Shown: piece after piece, positions 1 through 9,700 of the stretch
Position numbering within the stretch: the stretch's first letter is position 1
Layout of the letters: every line of letters starts with the position of its first letter
Program-made: the position numbers and the translations under genes
NCBI GenBank assembly: GCA_900893395.1
Contig: CAAHFI010980140.1
Coordinates: 1-20,049 of the forward strand
DNA from: Euglena gracilis
Taxonomy: Eukaryota; Euglenozoa; Euglenophyceae; Euglenales; Euglenaceae
Length of the DNA stretch: 20,049 nucleotides
Direction of reading: 5' to 3'
Notes under the pieces: model-generated
What the model was told of the DNA's origin: nothing
Databases searched by the model: none
The model's input: only the letters and a program-made list of their open reading frames with translations

Positions 1-3000
1 TTTGGGGCCTGGGAAGTTGAGCAGAAAGAAGGGATTGCTTCCAACGGTTCGGCACAAGGGATTTTGTTATTTTGGGCCTGGACAGTTGAAGCAGCAAAAA
101 TTGCCTTCCAGAGGTTCGGCAGCACAAAGGGATTTTGTTATTTTGGGGCCTGGGACAGTTGAGCAACAAAAGGGATTGGCTTCCAAAACGGTTCGGCACA
201 CAAGGGATTTTGTTATTTTGGGCCCTGGGACAGTTGAGCAGCAAAAGGATGCGCTTCCAAAACGGTTCGGCAAACAAGGGATTTTGTTATTTTGGGGCCC
301 TGGGACAGTTGAGCACAAAAGGAATTGCTTCCAAAACGGTTCGGCACACAAAGGGATTTTGTTATTTTGGGGCCTGGGACAGTTGAGCACAAAGGGATTG
401 GCTTCCAAAACGGTTCGGCACACAAGGATTTTGTTATTTTGGGCCCTGGGACAGTTGACAGCAAAAGGGATTCGGCTTCCAAAACGGTTGGCAACACAAA
501 GGATTTTGTTATTTTGGGGCCCTGGGACAGTTGAAGCAACAAAAGGGATTGGCTTCCAAAACGGTTCGGCAACACAAGGGATTTTGTTATTTTGGGGCCC
601 TGGGACAGTTGAGCACACAAAGGATTGCTTCCAAAACGGTTCGGCAACACAAGGGATTTTGTTATTTGGGGCCCTGGGACAGTTGAGCAACAAAAGGATT
701 GCTTCCAAAACGGTTCGGCAACACAGGGATTTGTTATTTTGGGGCCCTGGCAGTTGAGCAGCAAAGGGATTCTTCCAAAACGGTTCGGCAACACAAGGGA
801 TTTTGTTATTTTGGGGCCCTGGGACAGTTGAGCAGCAAAAGGGATTGCTTCCAAAACGGTTCGGCAGCACAAGGGTTTTGTTATTTTGGGGCCCTGGGAC
901 AGTTGAGCAACAAAAGGGATTCGCTTCCAAAACGGTTCGGCAGCACAAGGGATTTTGTTATTTTGGGGCCACAGTTGAAGCAGCAAAAGGATTGGCTTTC
1001 CAAACGGTTCGGCAACACAAGGATTTTTGTTATTTTGGGGCCTGGGACAGTTGAGCAGCAAAAGGGATTGCTTCCAAAACGGTTCGCACACAAGTTATTT
1101 TGGGGCCCTGGGAGTTGAGCAGGGATTCGCTTCCAAAACGGTTCGGCACACAGGGATTTTGTTATTTGGGGCCCTGGGACAGTTGAGCAGCAAAAGGGAT
1201 TGCTTCAAAACGGTTCGGCAACACAAGGGATTTTGTTATTTTGGGGACAGTTGAGCAGCAAAGGATTGGCTTCCAAAACGGTTCGGCAACACAGGGATTT
1301 TGTTATTTTGGGGCCCTGGCAGTTGAGCAGCAAAAGGGATTCTTCAAAACGGTTCGGCAACACAAGGGATTTTGTTATTTTGGGGCCCTGGGAACAGTTG
1401 AGCAGCAAAAGGGATTCGCTTCCAAAACGGTTCGGCAACACAAGGGATTTTGTTATTTTGGGCAGCTGGAAGAAGCATTGGTCGCTTTCCAAAACGGTTC
1501 GGCAACACAAGGGATTTTGTTATTTTGGGGCCCTGGGACAGTTGAGCAACAAAAGGATTGCTTCCAAACGGTTCGGCACACAAGGGATTTTGTTATTTTG
1601 GGGCCCTGGGACAGTTGAGCAACAAAAAGGATTCGCTTCCAAAACGGTTCGGCAACACAAGGGATTTTGTTATTTTGGGGCCCTGGGACAGTTGAGCACA
1701 AAAGGGATTGCTTCCAAACGGTTCGGCAACACAAGGGATTTTGTTATTTTGGGGCCCTGGGACAGTTGAGCAGCAAAAGGAATTGCTTCCAAAACGGTTC
1801 GGCAACACAGGGATTTTGTTATTTTGGGGCCCTGGGACAGTTGAGCAACAAAGGGATTGCTTTCCAAAACGGTTCGGCAACACAAGGGATTTTGTTATTT
1901 TGGGGGCCCTGGGACAGTTGAGCAGCAAAAGGGATTGCTTCCAAAACGGTTCGGCACACAAGGGATTTTGTTATTTTGGGGCCCTGGGACAGTTGAGCAA
2001 CAAAAGGGATTGGCTTCCAAAACGGTTCGGCAACACAAGGGATTTTGTTATTTTGGGGCCCTGGGACAGTTGAGCAACAAAAGGGATTGCTTCCAAAACG
2101 GTTCGGCAGCACAAGGGATTTTGTTATTTTGGGGCCCTGGACAGTTGAGCAACAAAGGGATTGCTTCCAAAACGGTTCGGCAACACAAGGGATTTTTGTT
2201 ATTTTGGGGCCCTGGGACAGTTGAGCAACAAAAGGGATTGGCTTCCAAAACGGTTCGGCAACACAAGGGATTTTGTTATTTTGGGGCCCTGGACAGTTGA
2301 GCAAAAAAGGGATTGCTTCCAAAACGGTTCGGCAACACAAGGGATTTTGTTATTTTGGGGCCCTGGACAGTTGAGCAGCAAAAGGGATTGGCTTCCAAAA
2401 CGGTTCGGCACACAAGGGATTTTGTTATTTTGGGGCCCTGGACAGTTGAAGCAACAAAAGGGATTCGCTTAAAACGGTTCGGCACACAAGGGATTTTGTT
2501 ATTTTGGGGCCCTGGGACAGTTGAGCAGCAAAAGGGTTTTGGTTCGGGGGATTTTGTATTTGGGGCCCTGGGATTGAGCAGCAAAGGGATTGCTTCCAAA
2601 ACGGTTCGGCAGCACAAGGATTTTGTTATTTTGGGGCCCTGGACAGTTGAGCAACAAAAGGAATTCGGCTTCCAAAACGGTTCGGCACACAAGGGATTTT
2701 GTTATTTTGGGGCCCTGGACAGTTGAGCAGCAAAAGGGATTCGCTTCCAAAACGGTTCGGCAACACAGGGGATTTTGTTATTTTGGGGCCCTGGACAGTT
2801 GAGCAGCAAAAGGGAATGGCTTCCAAAACGTTCGGCAACACAAGGGATTTTGTTATTTTGGGGCCCTGGGACAGTTGAGCAACAAAAGGATTGCTTCCAA
2901 AACGGTTCGGCAACACAAGGGATTTTGTTATTTTGGGGCCCTGGGACAGTTGAGCAGCAAAAGGGATTCGCTTCCAAAACGGTTCGGCACAACAAGGGAT

Positions 3001-3240
3001 TTTGTTATTTTGGGGCCCTGGGACAGTTGAGCAAGCAAAAGGATTCGCTTCCAAAACGGTTCGGCAACACAAGGGATTTTGTTATTTTGGGGCCCTGGAC
3101 AGTTGAGCAACAAAAGGGATTGGCTTCCAAACGGTTCGGGCACACAAGGGATTTTGTTATTTTGGGGCCCTGGGACAGTTGAGCAACAAAAGGGATTGCT
3201 TCCAAAACGGTTCGGCAACACAAGGGATTTTGTTATTTTG
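1..3240 (+). repeat. Heterogeneous, deletion-rich part of the array
   Basis: About 43 units, most differing from their neighbours. Diagnostic bases of both later types are mixed: GCAAC and GCAGC before the A/G run, and ATTGC, ATTGGC, ATTCGC or ATTCGGC after it. Most other differences are losses of one to a few bases, typically in runs or dinucleotides (CACACAA for CAACACAA, GGCCTGGG for GGGCCCTGGG). Larger losses occur near 970, 1,090-1,125, 1,233 and 2,531-2,560. One unit is truly divergent at 1,463-1,490. The mixture may be an old array edge where homogenisation is weak, or poorly polished consensus. Base losses greatly outnumber substitutions, which favours at least some contribution from sequencing error. 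No gene is visible. Confidence 0.9.
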
Positions 3241-6200
3241 GGGCCCTGGGACAGTTGAGCAGCAAAAGGATTCGCTTCCAAAACGGTTCGGCCAACACAA
3301 GGGATTTTGTTATTTTGGGGCCCTGGGACAGTTGAGCAGCAAAAGGGATTCGTTCCAAAACGGTTCGGCAACACAAGGGATTTTGTTATTTTGGGGCCCT
3401 GGGACAGTTGAGCAGCAAAAGGGATTCGCTTCCAAAACGGTTCGGCAACACAAGGGATTTTTTATTTTGGGCCCTGGGACAGTTGAGCAGCAAAAGGATT
3501 GCTTCCAAAACGGTTCGGCAACACAAGGGATTTTGTTATTTTGGGGCCCTGGGACAGTTGAGCAGCAAAAGGGATTCGCTTCCAAAACGGTTCGGCAGCA
3601 CACAGGGATTTTGTTATTTTGGGGCCCTGGGACAGTTGAGCAGCAAAAGGGATTCGCTTCCAAAACGGTTCGGCAACACAAGGGATTTTGTTATTTTGGG
3701 GCCCTGGGACAGTTGAGCAGCAAAAGGGATTCGCTTCCAAAACGGTTCGGCACACAAGGGGATTTTGTTATTTTGGGGCCCTGGGACAGTTGAGCAGCAA
3801 AAGGATTCGCTTCCAAAACGGTTCGGCAACACAAGGGTTTTGTTATTTTGGGGCCCTGGGACAGTTGAGCAGCAAAAGGATTCGCTTCCAAAACGGTTCG
3901 GCACACAAGGGATTTTGTTATTTTGGGGCCCTGGGACAGTTGAGCAGCAAAAGGGATTCGCTTCCAAAACGGTTCGGCAACACAAGGGATTTTGTTATTT
4001 TGGGGCCCTGGGACAGTTGAGCAGCAAAAGGATTCGCTTTAAAACGGTTCGGCACACAAGGGATTTTGTTATTTTGGGGCCCTGGGACAGTTGAGCAGCA
4101 AAAGGATTCGCTTCCAAAACGGTTCGGCACACAAGGGATTTTGTTATTTTGGGGCCCTGGGACAGTTGAGCAGCAAAAGGGATTCGCTTCCAAAACGGTT
4201 CGGCAACACAAGGGATTTTGTTATTTTGGGGCCCTGGGACAGTTGAGCAGCAAAAGGGATTCGCTTCCAAAACGGTTCGGCAACACAAGGGATTTTGTTA
4301 TTTTGGGGCCCTGGGACAGTTGAGCAGCAAAAGGGATTCGCTTCCAAAACGGTTCGGCAGCACAAGGGATTTTGTTATTTTGGGGCCCTGGGACAGTTGA
4401 GCAGCAAAAGGAATTCGCTTCCAAAACGGTTCGGCAACACAAGGGATTTTGTTATTTTGGGGCCCTGGGACAGTTGAGCAGCAAAAGGGATTCGCTTCCA
4501 AAACGGTTCGGCAACACAAGGGATTTTGTTATTTTGGGGCCCTGGGACAGTTGAGCAGCAAAAGGGATTCGCTTCCAAAACGGTTCGGCAGCACAAGGGA
4601 TTTTGTTATTTTGGGGCCCTGGGACAGTTGAGCAGCAAAAGGATTCGCTTCCAAAACGGTTCGGCAACACAAGGGATTTTGTTATTTTGGGGCCCTGGGA
4701 CAGTTGAGCAGCAAAAGGATTCGCTTCCAAAACGGTTCGGCAACACAAGGGATTTTGTTATTTTGGGGCCCTGGGACAGTTGAGCAGCAAAAGGGATTCG
4801 CTTCCAAAACGGTTCGGCAACACAAGGGATTTTGTTATTTTGGGGCCCTGGGACAGTTGAGCAGCAAAAGGGATTCGCTTCCAAAACGGTTCGGCACACA
4901 AGGGATTTTGTTATTTTGGGGCCCTGGGACAGTTGAGCAGCAAAAGGATTCGCTTCCAAAACGGTTCGGCAGCACAAGGGATTTTGTTATTTTGGGGCCC
5001 TGGGACAGTTGAGCAGCAAAAGGGATTCGCTTCCAAAACGGTTCGGCACACAGGGATTTTGTTATTTTGGGGCCCTGGGACAGTTGAGCAGCAAAAGGGA
5101 TTCGCTTCCAAAACGGTTCGGCACACAAGGGATTTTGTTATTTTGGGGCCCTGGACAGTTGAGCAGCAAAAGGGATTCGCTTCCAAAACGGTTCGGCAAC
5201 ACAAGGGATTTTGTTATTTTGGGGCCCTGGGACAGTTGAGCAGCAAAAGGGATTCGCTTCCAAAACGGTTCGGCAGCACAAGGGATTTTGTTATTTTGGG
5301 GCCCTGGGACAGTTGAGCAGCAAAAGGATTCGCTTCCAAAACGGTTCGGCACACAAGGGATTTTGTTATTTTGGGGCCCTGGGACAGTTGAGCAGCAAAA
5401 GGATTCGCTTCCAAAACGGTTCGGCACACAAGGGATTTTGTTATTTTGGGGCCCTGGGACAGTTGAGCAGCAAAAGGGATTCGCTTCCAAAACGGTTCGG
5501 CAACACAAGGGATTTTGTTATTTTGGGGCCCTGGGACAGTTGAGCAGCAAAAGGATTCGCTTCCAAAACGGTTCGGCAACACAAGGGATTTTGTTATTTT
5601 GGGGCCCTGGGACAGTTGAGCAGCAAAAGGATTCGCTTCCAAAACGGTTCGGCAACACAAGGGATTTTGTTATTTTGGGGCCCTGGGACAGTTGAGCAGC
5701 AAAAGGATTCGCTTCCAAAACGGTTCGGCAACACAAGGGATTTTGTTATTTTGGGGCCCTGGGACAGTTGAGCAGCAAAAGGATTCGCTTCCAAAACGGT
5801 TCGGCAACACAAGGGATTTTGTTATTTTGGGGCCCTGGGACAGTTGAGCAGCAAAAGGGATTCGCTTCCAAAACGGTTCGGCACACAGGGATTTTGTTAT
5901 TTTGGGGCCCTGGGACAGTTGAGCAGCAAAAGGGATTCGCTTCCAAAACGGTTCGGCACACAAGGGATTTTGTTATTTTGGGGCCCTGGGACAGTTGAGC
6001 AGCAAAAGGATTCGCTTCCAAAACGGTTCGGCACACAAGGGATTTTGTTATTTTGGGGCCCTGGGACAGTTGAGCAGCAAAAGGGATTCGCTTCCAAAAC
6101 GGTTCGGCACACAAGGGATTTTGTTATTTTGGGGCCCTGGGACAGTTGAGCAGCAAAAGGGATTCGCTTCCAAAACGGTTCGGCAACACAAGGGATTTTG

Positions 6201-6643
6201 TTATTTTGGGGCCCTGGGACAGTTGAGCAGCAAAAGGGATTCGCTTCCAAAACGGTTCGGCAACACAAGGGATTTTGTTATTTTGGGGCCCTGGGACAGT
6301 TGAGCAGCAAAAGGGATTCGCTTCCAAAACGGTTCGGCACACAAGGGATTTTGTTATTTTGGGGCCCTGGGACAGTTGAGCAGCAAAAGGGATTCGCTTC
6401 CAAAACGGTTCGGCACACAAGGGATTTTGTTATTTTGGGGCCCTGGGACAGTTGAGCAGCAAAAGGGATTCGCTTCCAAAACGGTTCGGCACACACAAGG
6501 GATTTTGTTATTTTGGGGCCCTGGGACAGTTGAGCAGCAAAAGGGATTCGCTTCCAAAACGGTTCGGCAACACAAGGGATTTTGTTATTTTGGGGCCCTG
6601 GGACAGTTGAGCAGCAAAAGGGATTCGCTTCCAAAACGGTTCG

Positions 6644-6702
6644 GCAACACAAGGGATTTTGTTATTTTGGGGCCCTGGGACAGTTGAGCAGCAAAAGGGA
6701 TT
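6644..6702 (+). repeat. Two 15-nt subrepeats within the type A monomer
   Basis: GCAACACAAGGGATT at 6,644-6,658 and GCAGCAAAAGGGATT at 6,688-6,702 match at 13 of 15 positions. Their starts are 44 bp apart, and 33 bp separate the second from the next copy of the first. In type B (14,875-14,889 and 14,919-14,933) the match is 14 of 15. The monomer therefore looks like a fused pair of related half-units. The similarity is seen directly; the origin by duplication is inference. Confidence 0.75.
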
Positions 6703-6729
6703 CGCTTCCAAAACGGTTCGGCAACACAA
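6653..6729 (+). repeat. Reference type A monomer, 77 bp
   Basis: A clean full-length copy, phased to begin at GGGATTTTG. GGGCCC lies at unit positions 18-23, the plus-strand TGA is in CAGTTGAG at 30-37, GCAGC is at 36-40, AAAAGGG at 41-47, ATTCGC at 48-53 and CGGTTCGG at 62-69. Base count is 23 G and 15 C of 77. Copies identical to it occur many times between 4,200 and 12,800. Confidence 0.95.
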
Positions 6730-8488
6730 GGGATTTTGTTATTTTGGGGCCCTGGGACAGTTGAGCAGCAAAAGGGATTCGCTTCCAAAACGGTTCGGCA
6801 CACAAGGGATTTTGTTATTTTGGGGCCCTGGGACAGTTGAGCAGCAAAAGGGATTCGCTTCCAAAACGGTTCGGCAACACAAGGGATTTTGTTATTTTGG
6901 GGCCCTGGGACAGTTGAGCAGCAAAAGGGATTCGCTTCCAAAACGGTTCGGCAACACAAGGGATTTTGTTATTTTGGGGCCCTGGGACAGTTGAGCAGCA
7001 AAAGGGATTCGCTTCCAAAACGGTTCGGCAACACAAGGGATTTTGTTATTTTGGGGCCCTGGGACAGTTGAGCAGCAAAAGGGATTCGCTTCCAAAACGG
7101 TTCGGCACACAAGGGATTTTGTTATTTTGGGGCCCTGGGACAGTTGAGCAGCAAAAGGGATTCGCTTCCAAAACGGTTCGGCAACACAAGGGATTTTGTT
7201 ATTTTGGGGCCCTGGGACAGTTGAGCAGCAAAAGGGATTCGCTTCCAAAACGGTTCGGCAACACAGGGATTTTGTTATTTTGGGGCCCTGGGACAGTTGA
7301 GCAGCAAAAGGGATTCGCTTCCAAAACGGTTCGGCAACACAAGGGATTTTGTTATTTTGGGGCCCTGGGACAGTTGAGCAGCAAAAGGGATTCGCTTCCA
7401 AAACGGTTCGGCAACACAAGGGATTTTGTTATTTTGGGGCCCTGGGACAGTTGAGCAGCAAAAGGGATTCGCTTCCAAAACGGTTCGGCAACACAGGGAT
7501 TTTGTTATTTTGGGGCCCTGGGACAGTTGAGCAGCAAAAGGGATTCGCTTCCAAAACGGTTCGGCAACACAAGGGATTTTGTTATTTTGGGGCCCTGGGA
7601 CAGTTGAGCAGCAAAAGGGATTCGCTTCCAAAACGGTTCGGCAACACAAGGGATTTTGTTATTTTGGGGCCCTGGGACAGTTGAGCAGCAAAAGGGATTC
7701 GCTTCCAAAACGGTTCGGCAACACAAGGGATTTTGTTATTTTGGGGCCCTGGGACAGTTGAGCAGCAAAAGGGATTCGCTTCCAAAACGGTTCGGCAACA
7801 CAAGGGATTTTGTTATTTTGGGGCCCTGGGACAGTTGAGCAGCAAAAGGATTCGCTTCCAAAACGGTTCGGCAACACAAGGGATTTTGTTATTTTGGGGC
7901 CCTGGGACAGTTGAGCAGCAAAAGGATTCGCTTCCAAAACGGTTCGGCAACACAAGGGATTTTGTTATTTTGGGGCCCTGGGACAGTTGAGCAGCAAAAG
8001 GATTCGCTTCCAAAACGGTTCGGCAACACAGGGATTTTGTTATTTTGGGGCCCTGGGACAGTTGAGCAGCAAAAGGGATTCGCTTCCAAAACGGTTCGGC
8101 AACACAGGGATTTTGTTATTTTGGGGCCCTGGGACAGTTGAGCAGCAAAAGGGATTCGCTTCCAAAACGGTTCGGCAACACAAGGGATTTTGTTATTTTG
8201 GGGCCCTGGGACAGTTGAGCAGCAAAAGGGATTCGCTTCCAAAACGGTTCGGCAACACAGGGATTTTGTTATTTTGGGGCCCTGGGACAGTTGAGCAGCA
8301 AAAGGATTCGCTTCCAAAACGGTTCGGCAACACAAGGGATTTTGTTATTTTGGGGCCCTGGGACAGTTGAGCAGCAAAAGGATTCGCTTCCAAAACGGTT
8401 CGGCAACACAAGGGATTTTGTTATTTTGGGGCCCTGGGACAGTTGAGCAGCAAAAGGGATTCGCTTCCAAAACGGTTCGGCAACACAA

Positions 8489-9700
8489 GGGATTTTGTTA
8501 TTTTGGGGCCCTGGGACAGTTGAGCAGCAAAAGGATTCGCTTCCAAAACGGTTCGGCAACACAAGGGATTTTGTTATTTTGGGGCCCTGGGACAGTTGAG
8601 CAGCAAAAGGATTCGCTTCCAAAACGGTTCGGCAACACAAGGGATTTTGTTATTTTGGGGCCCTGGGACAGTTGAGCAGCAAAAGGATTCGCTTCCAAAA
8701 CGGTTCGGCAACACAAGGGATTTTGTTATTTTGGGGCCCTGGGACAGTTGAGCAGCAAAAGGATTCGCTTCCAAAACGGTTCGGCAACACAAGGGATTTT
8801 GTTATTTTGGGGCCCTGGGACAGTTGAGCAGCAAAAGGATTCGCTTCCAAAACGGTTCGGCAACACAGGGATTTTGTTATTTTGGGGCCCTGGGACAGTT
8901 GAGCAGCAAAAGGATTCGCTTCCAAAACGGTTCGGCAACACAGGGATTTTGTTATTTTGGGGCCCTGGGACAGTTGAGCAGCAAAAGGATTCGCTTCCAA
9001 AACGGTTCGGCAACACAAGGGATTTTGTTATTTTGGGGCCCTGGGACAGTTGAGCAGCAAAAGGATTCGCTTCCAAAACGGTTCGGCAACACAGGGATTT
9101 TGTTATTTTGGGGCCCTGGGACAGTTGAGCAGCAAAAGGATTCGCTTCCAAAACGGTTCGGCAACACAAGGGATTTTGTTATTTTGGGGCCCTGGGACAG
9201 TTGAGCAGCAAAAGGATTCGCTTCCAAAACGGTTCGGCAACACAAGGGATTTTGTTATTTTGGGGCCCTGGGACAGTTGAGCAGCAAAAGGATTCGCTTC
9301 CAAAACGGTTCGGCAACACAAGGGATTTTGTTATTTTGGGGCCCTGGGACAGTTGAGCAGCAAAAGGATTCGCTTCCAAAACGGTTCGGCAACACAAGGG
9401 ATTTTGTTATTTTGGGGCCCTGGGACAGTTGAGCAGCAAAAGGATTCGCTTCCAAAACGGTTCGGCAACACAAGGGATTTTGTTATTTTGGGGCCCTGGG
9501 ACAGTTGAGCAGCAAAAGGATTCGCTTCCAAAACGGTTCGGCAACACAGGGATTTTGTTATTTTGGGGCCCTGGGACAGTTGAGCAGCAAAAGGATTCGC
9601 TTCCAAAACGGTTCGGCAACACAAGGGATTTTGTTATTTTGGGGCCCTGGGACAGTTGAGCAGCAAAAGGATTCGCTTCCAAAACGGTTCGGCAACACAA
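8489..9700 (+). repeat. Run of 16 consecutive GG-variant type A units
   Basis: Every unit carries AAAAGGATTCGC (76 bp); four of them end CAACACA and are 75 bp, for a total of exactly 1,212 bp. The units on both sides carry GGG. Together with the long GGG run upstream, this shows that the one-base variant is clustered rather than scattered. Confidence 0.9.

Larger units (their letters stand above)
6039..7803 (+). repeat. Run of 23 consecutive GGG-variant type A units
   Basis: Every unit here carries AAAAGGGATTCGC, giving a base length of 77. Five units end CACACAA (76), one ends CACACACAA (78) and two end CAACACA (76). These add up to exactly 1,765 bp. The neighbouring unit on each side carries GG instead. 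Inside the run, a four-unit block is duplicated at 6,499-6,805 and 6,806-7,112 (307 bp each), and a three-unit block at 7,190-7,419 and 7,420-7,649 (230 bp each). Confidence 0.9.

Noticed and set aside
2-757. Repeat-protein genes on either strand, suggested by many open frames with recurring peptides.
   Set aside because: The peptides are the three frames of one monomer joined in sequence. Starts rely on TTG, the consensus has no ATG, and both strands are open to similar extents.
6663-6672. Telomere-like TTTTGGGG, the repeat known from some ciliates, found once per unit.
   Set aside because: It is an isolated 8-mer inside a longer unit and is never repeated in tandem.
6653-6699. G-quadruplex potential from GGG, GGGG, GGG and GGG runs in each unit.
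   Set aside because: Gaps between runs are about 13-17 bases except one, which is longer than typical stable quadruplex loops.
6703-6711. CENP-B box resemblance: the minus strand of CGCTTCCAA reads TTGGAAGCG, matching the centre of the CENP-B box.
   Set aside because: The bases needed for binding, TTCG upstream and the full CGGG downstream, are absent. Type B lacks even the CG. Only the less critical middle matches.
6714-6724. tRNA B-box-like GGTTCGGCAAC, hinting at a tRNA-derived SINE origin.
   Set aside because: Only GGTTCG fits. The conserved A after it and the closing CC are missing, and no A box or tRNA fold is visible.
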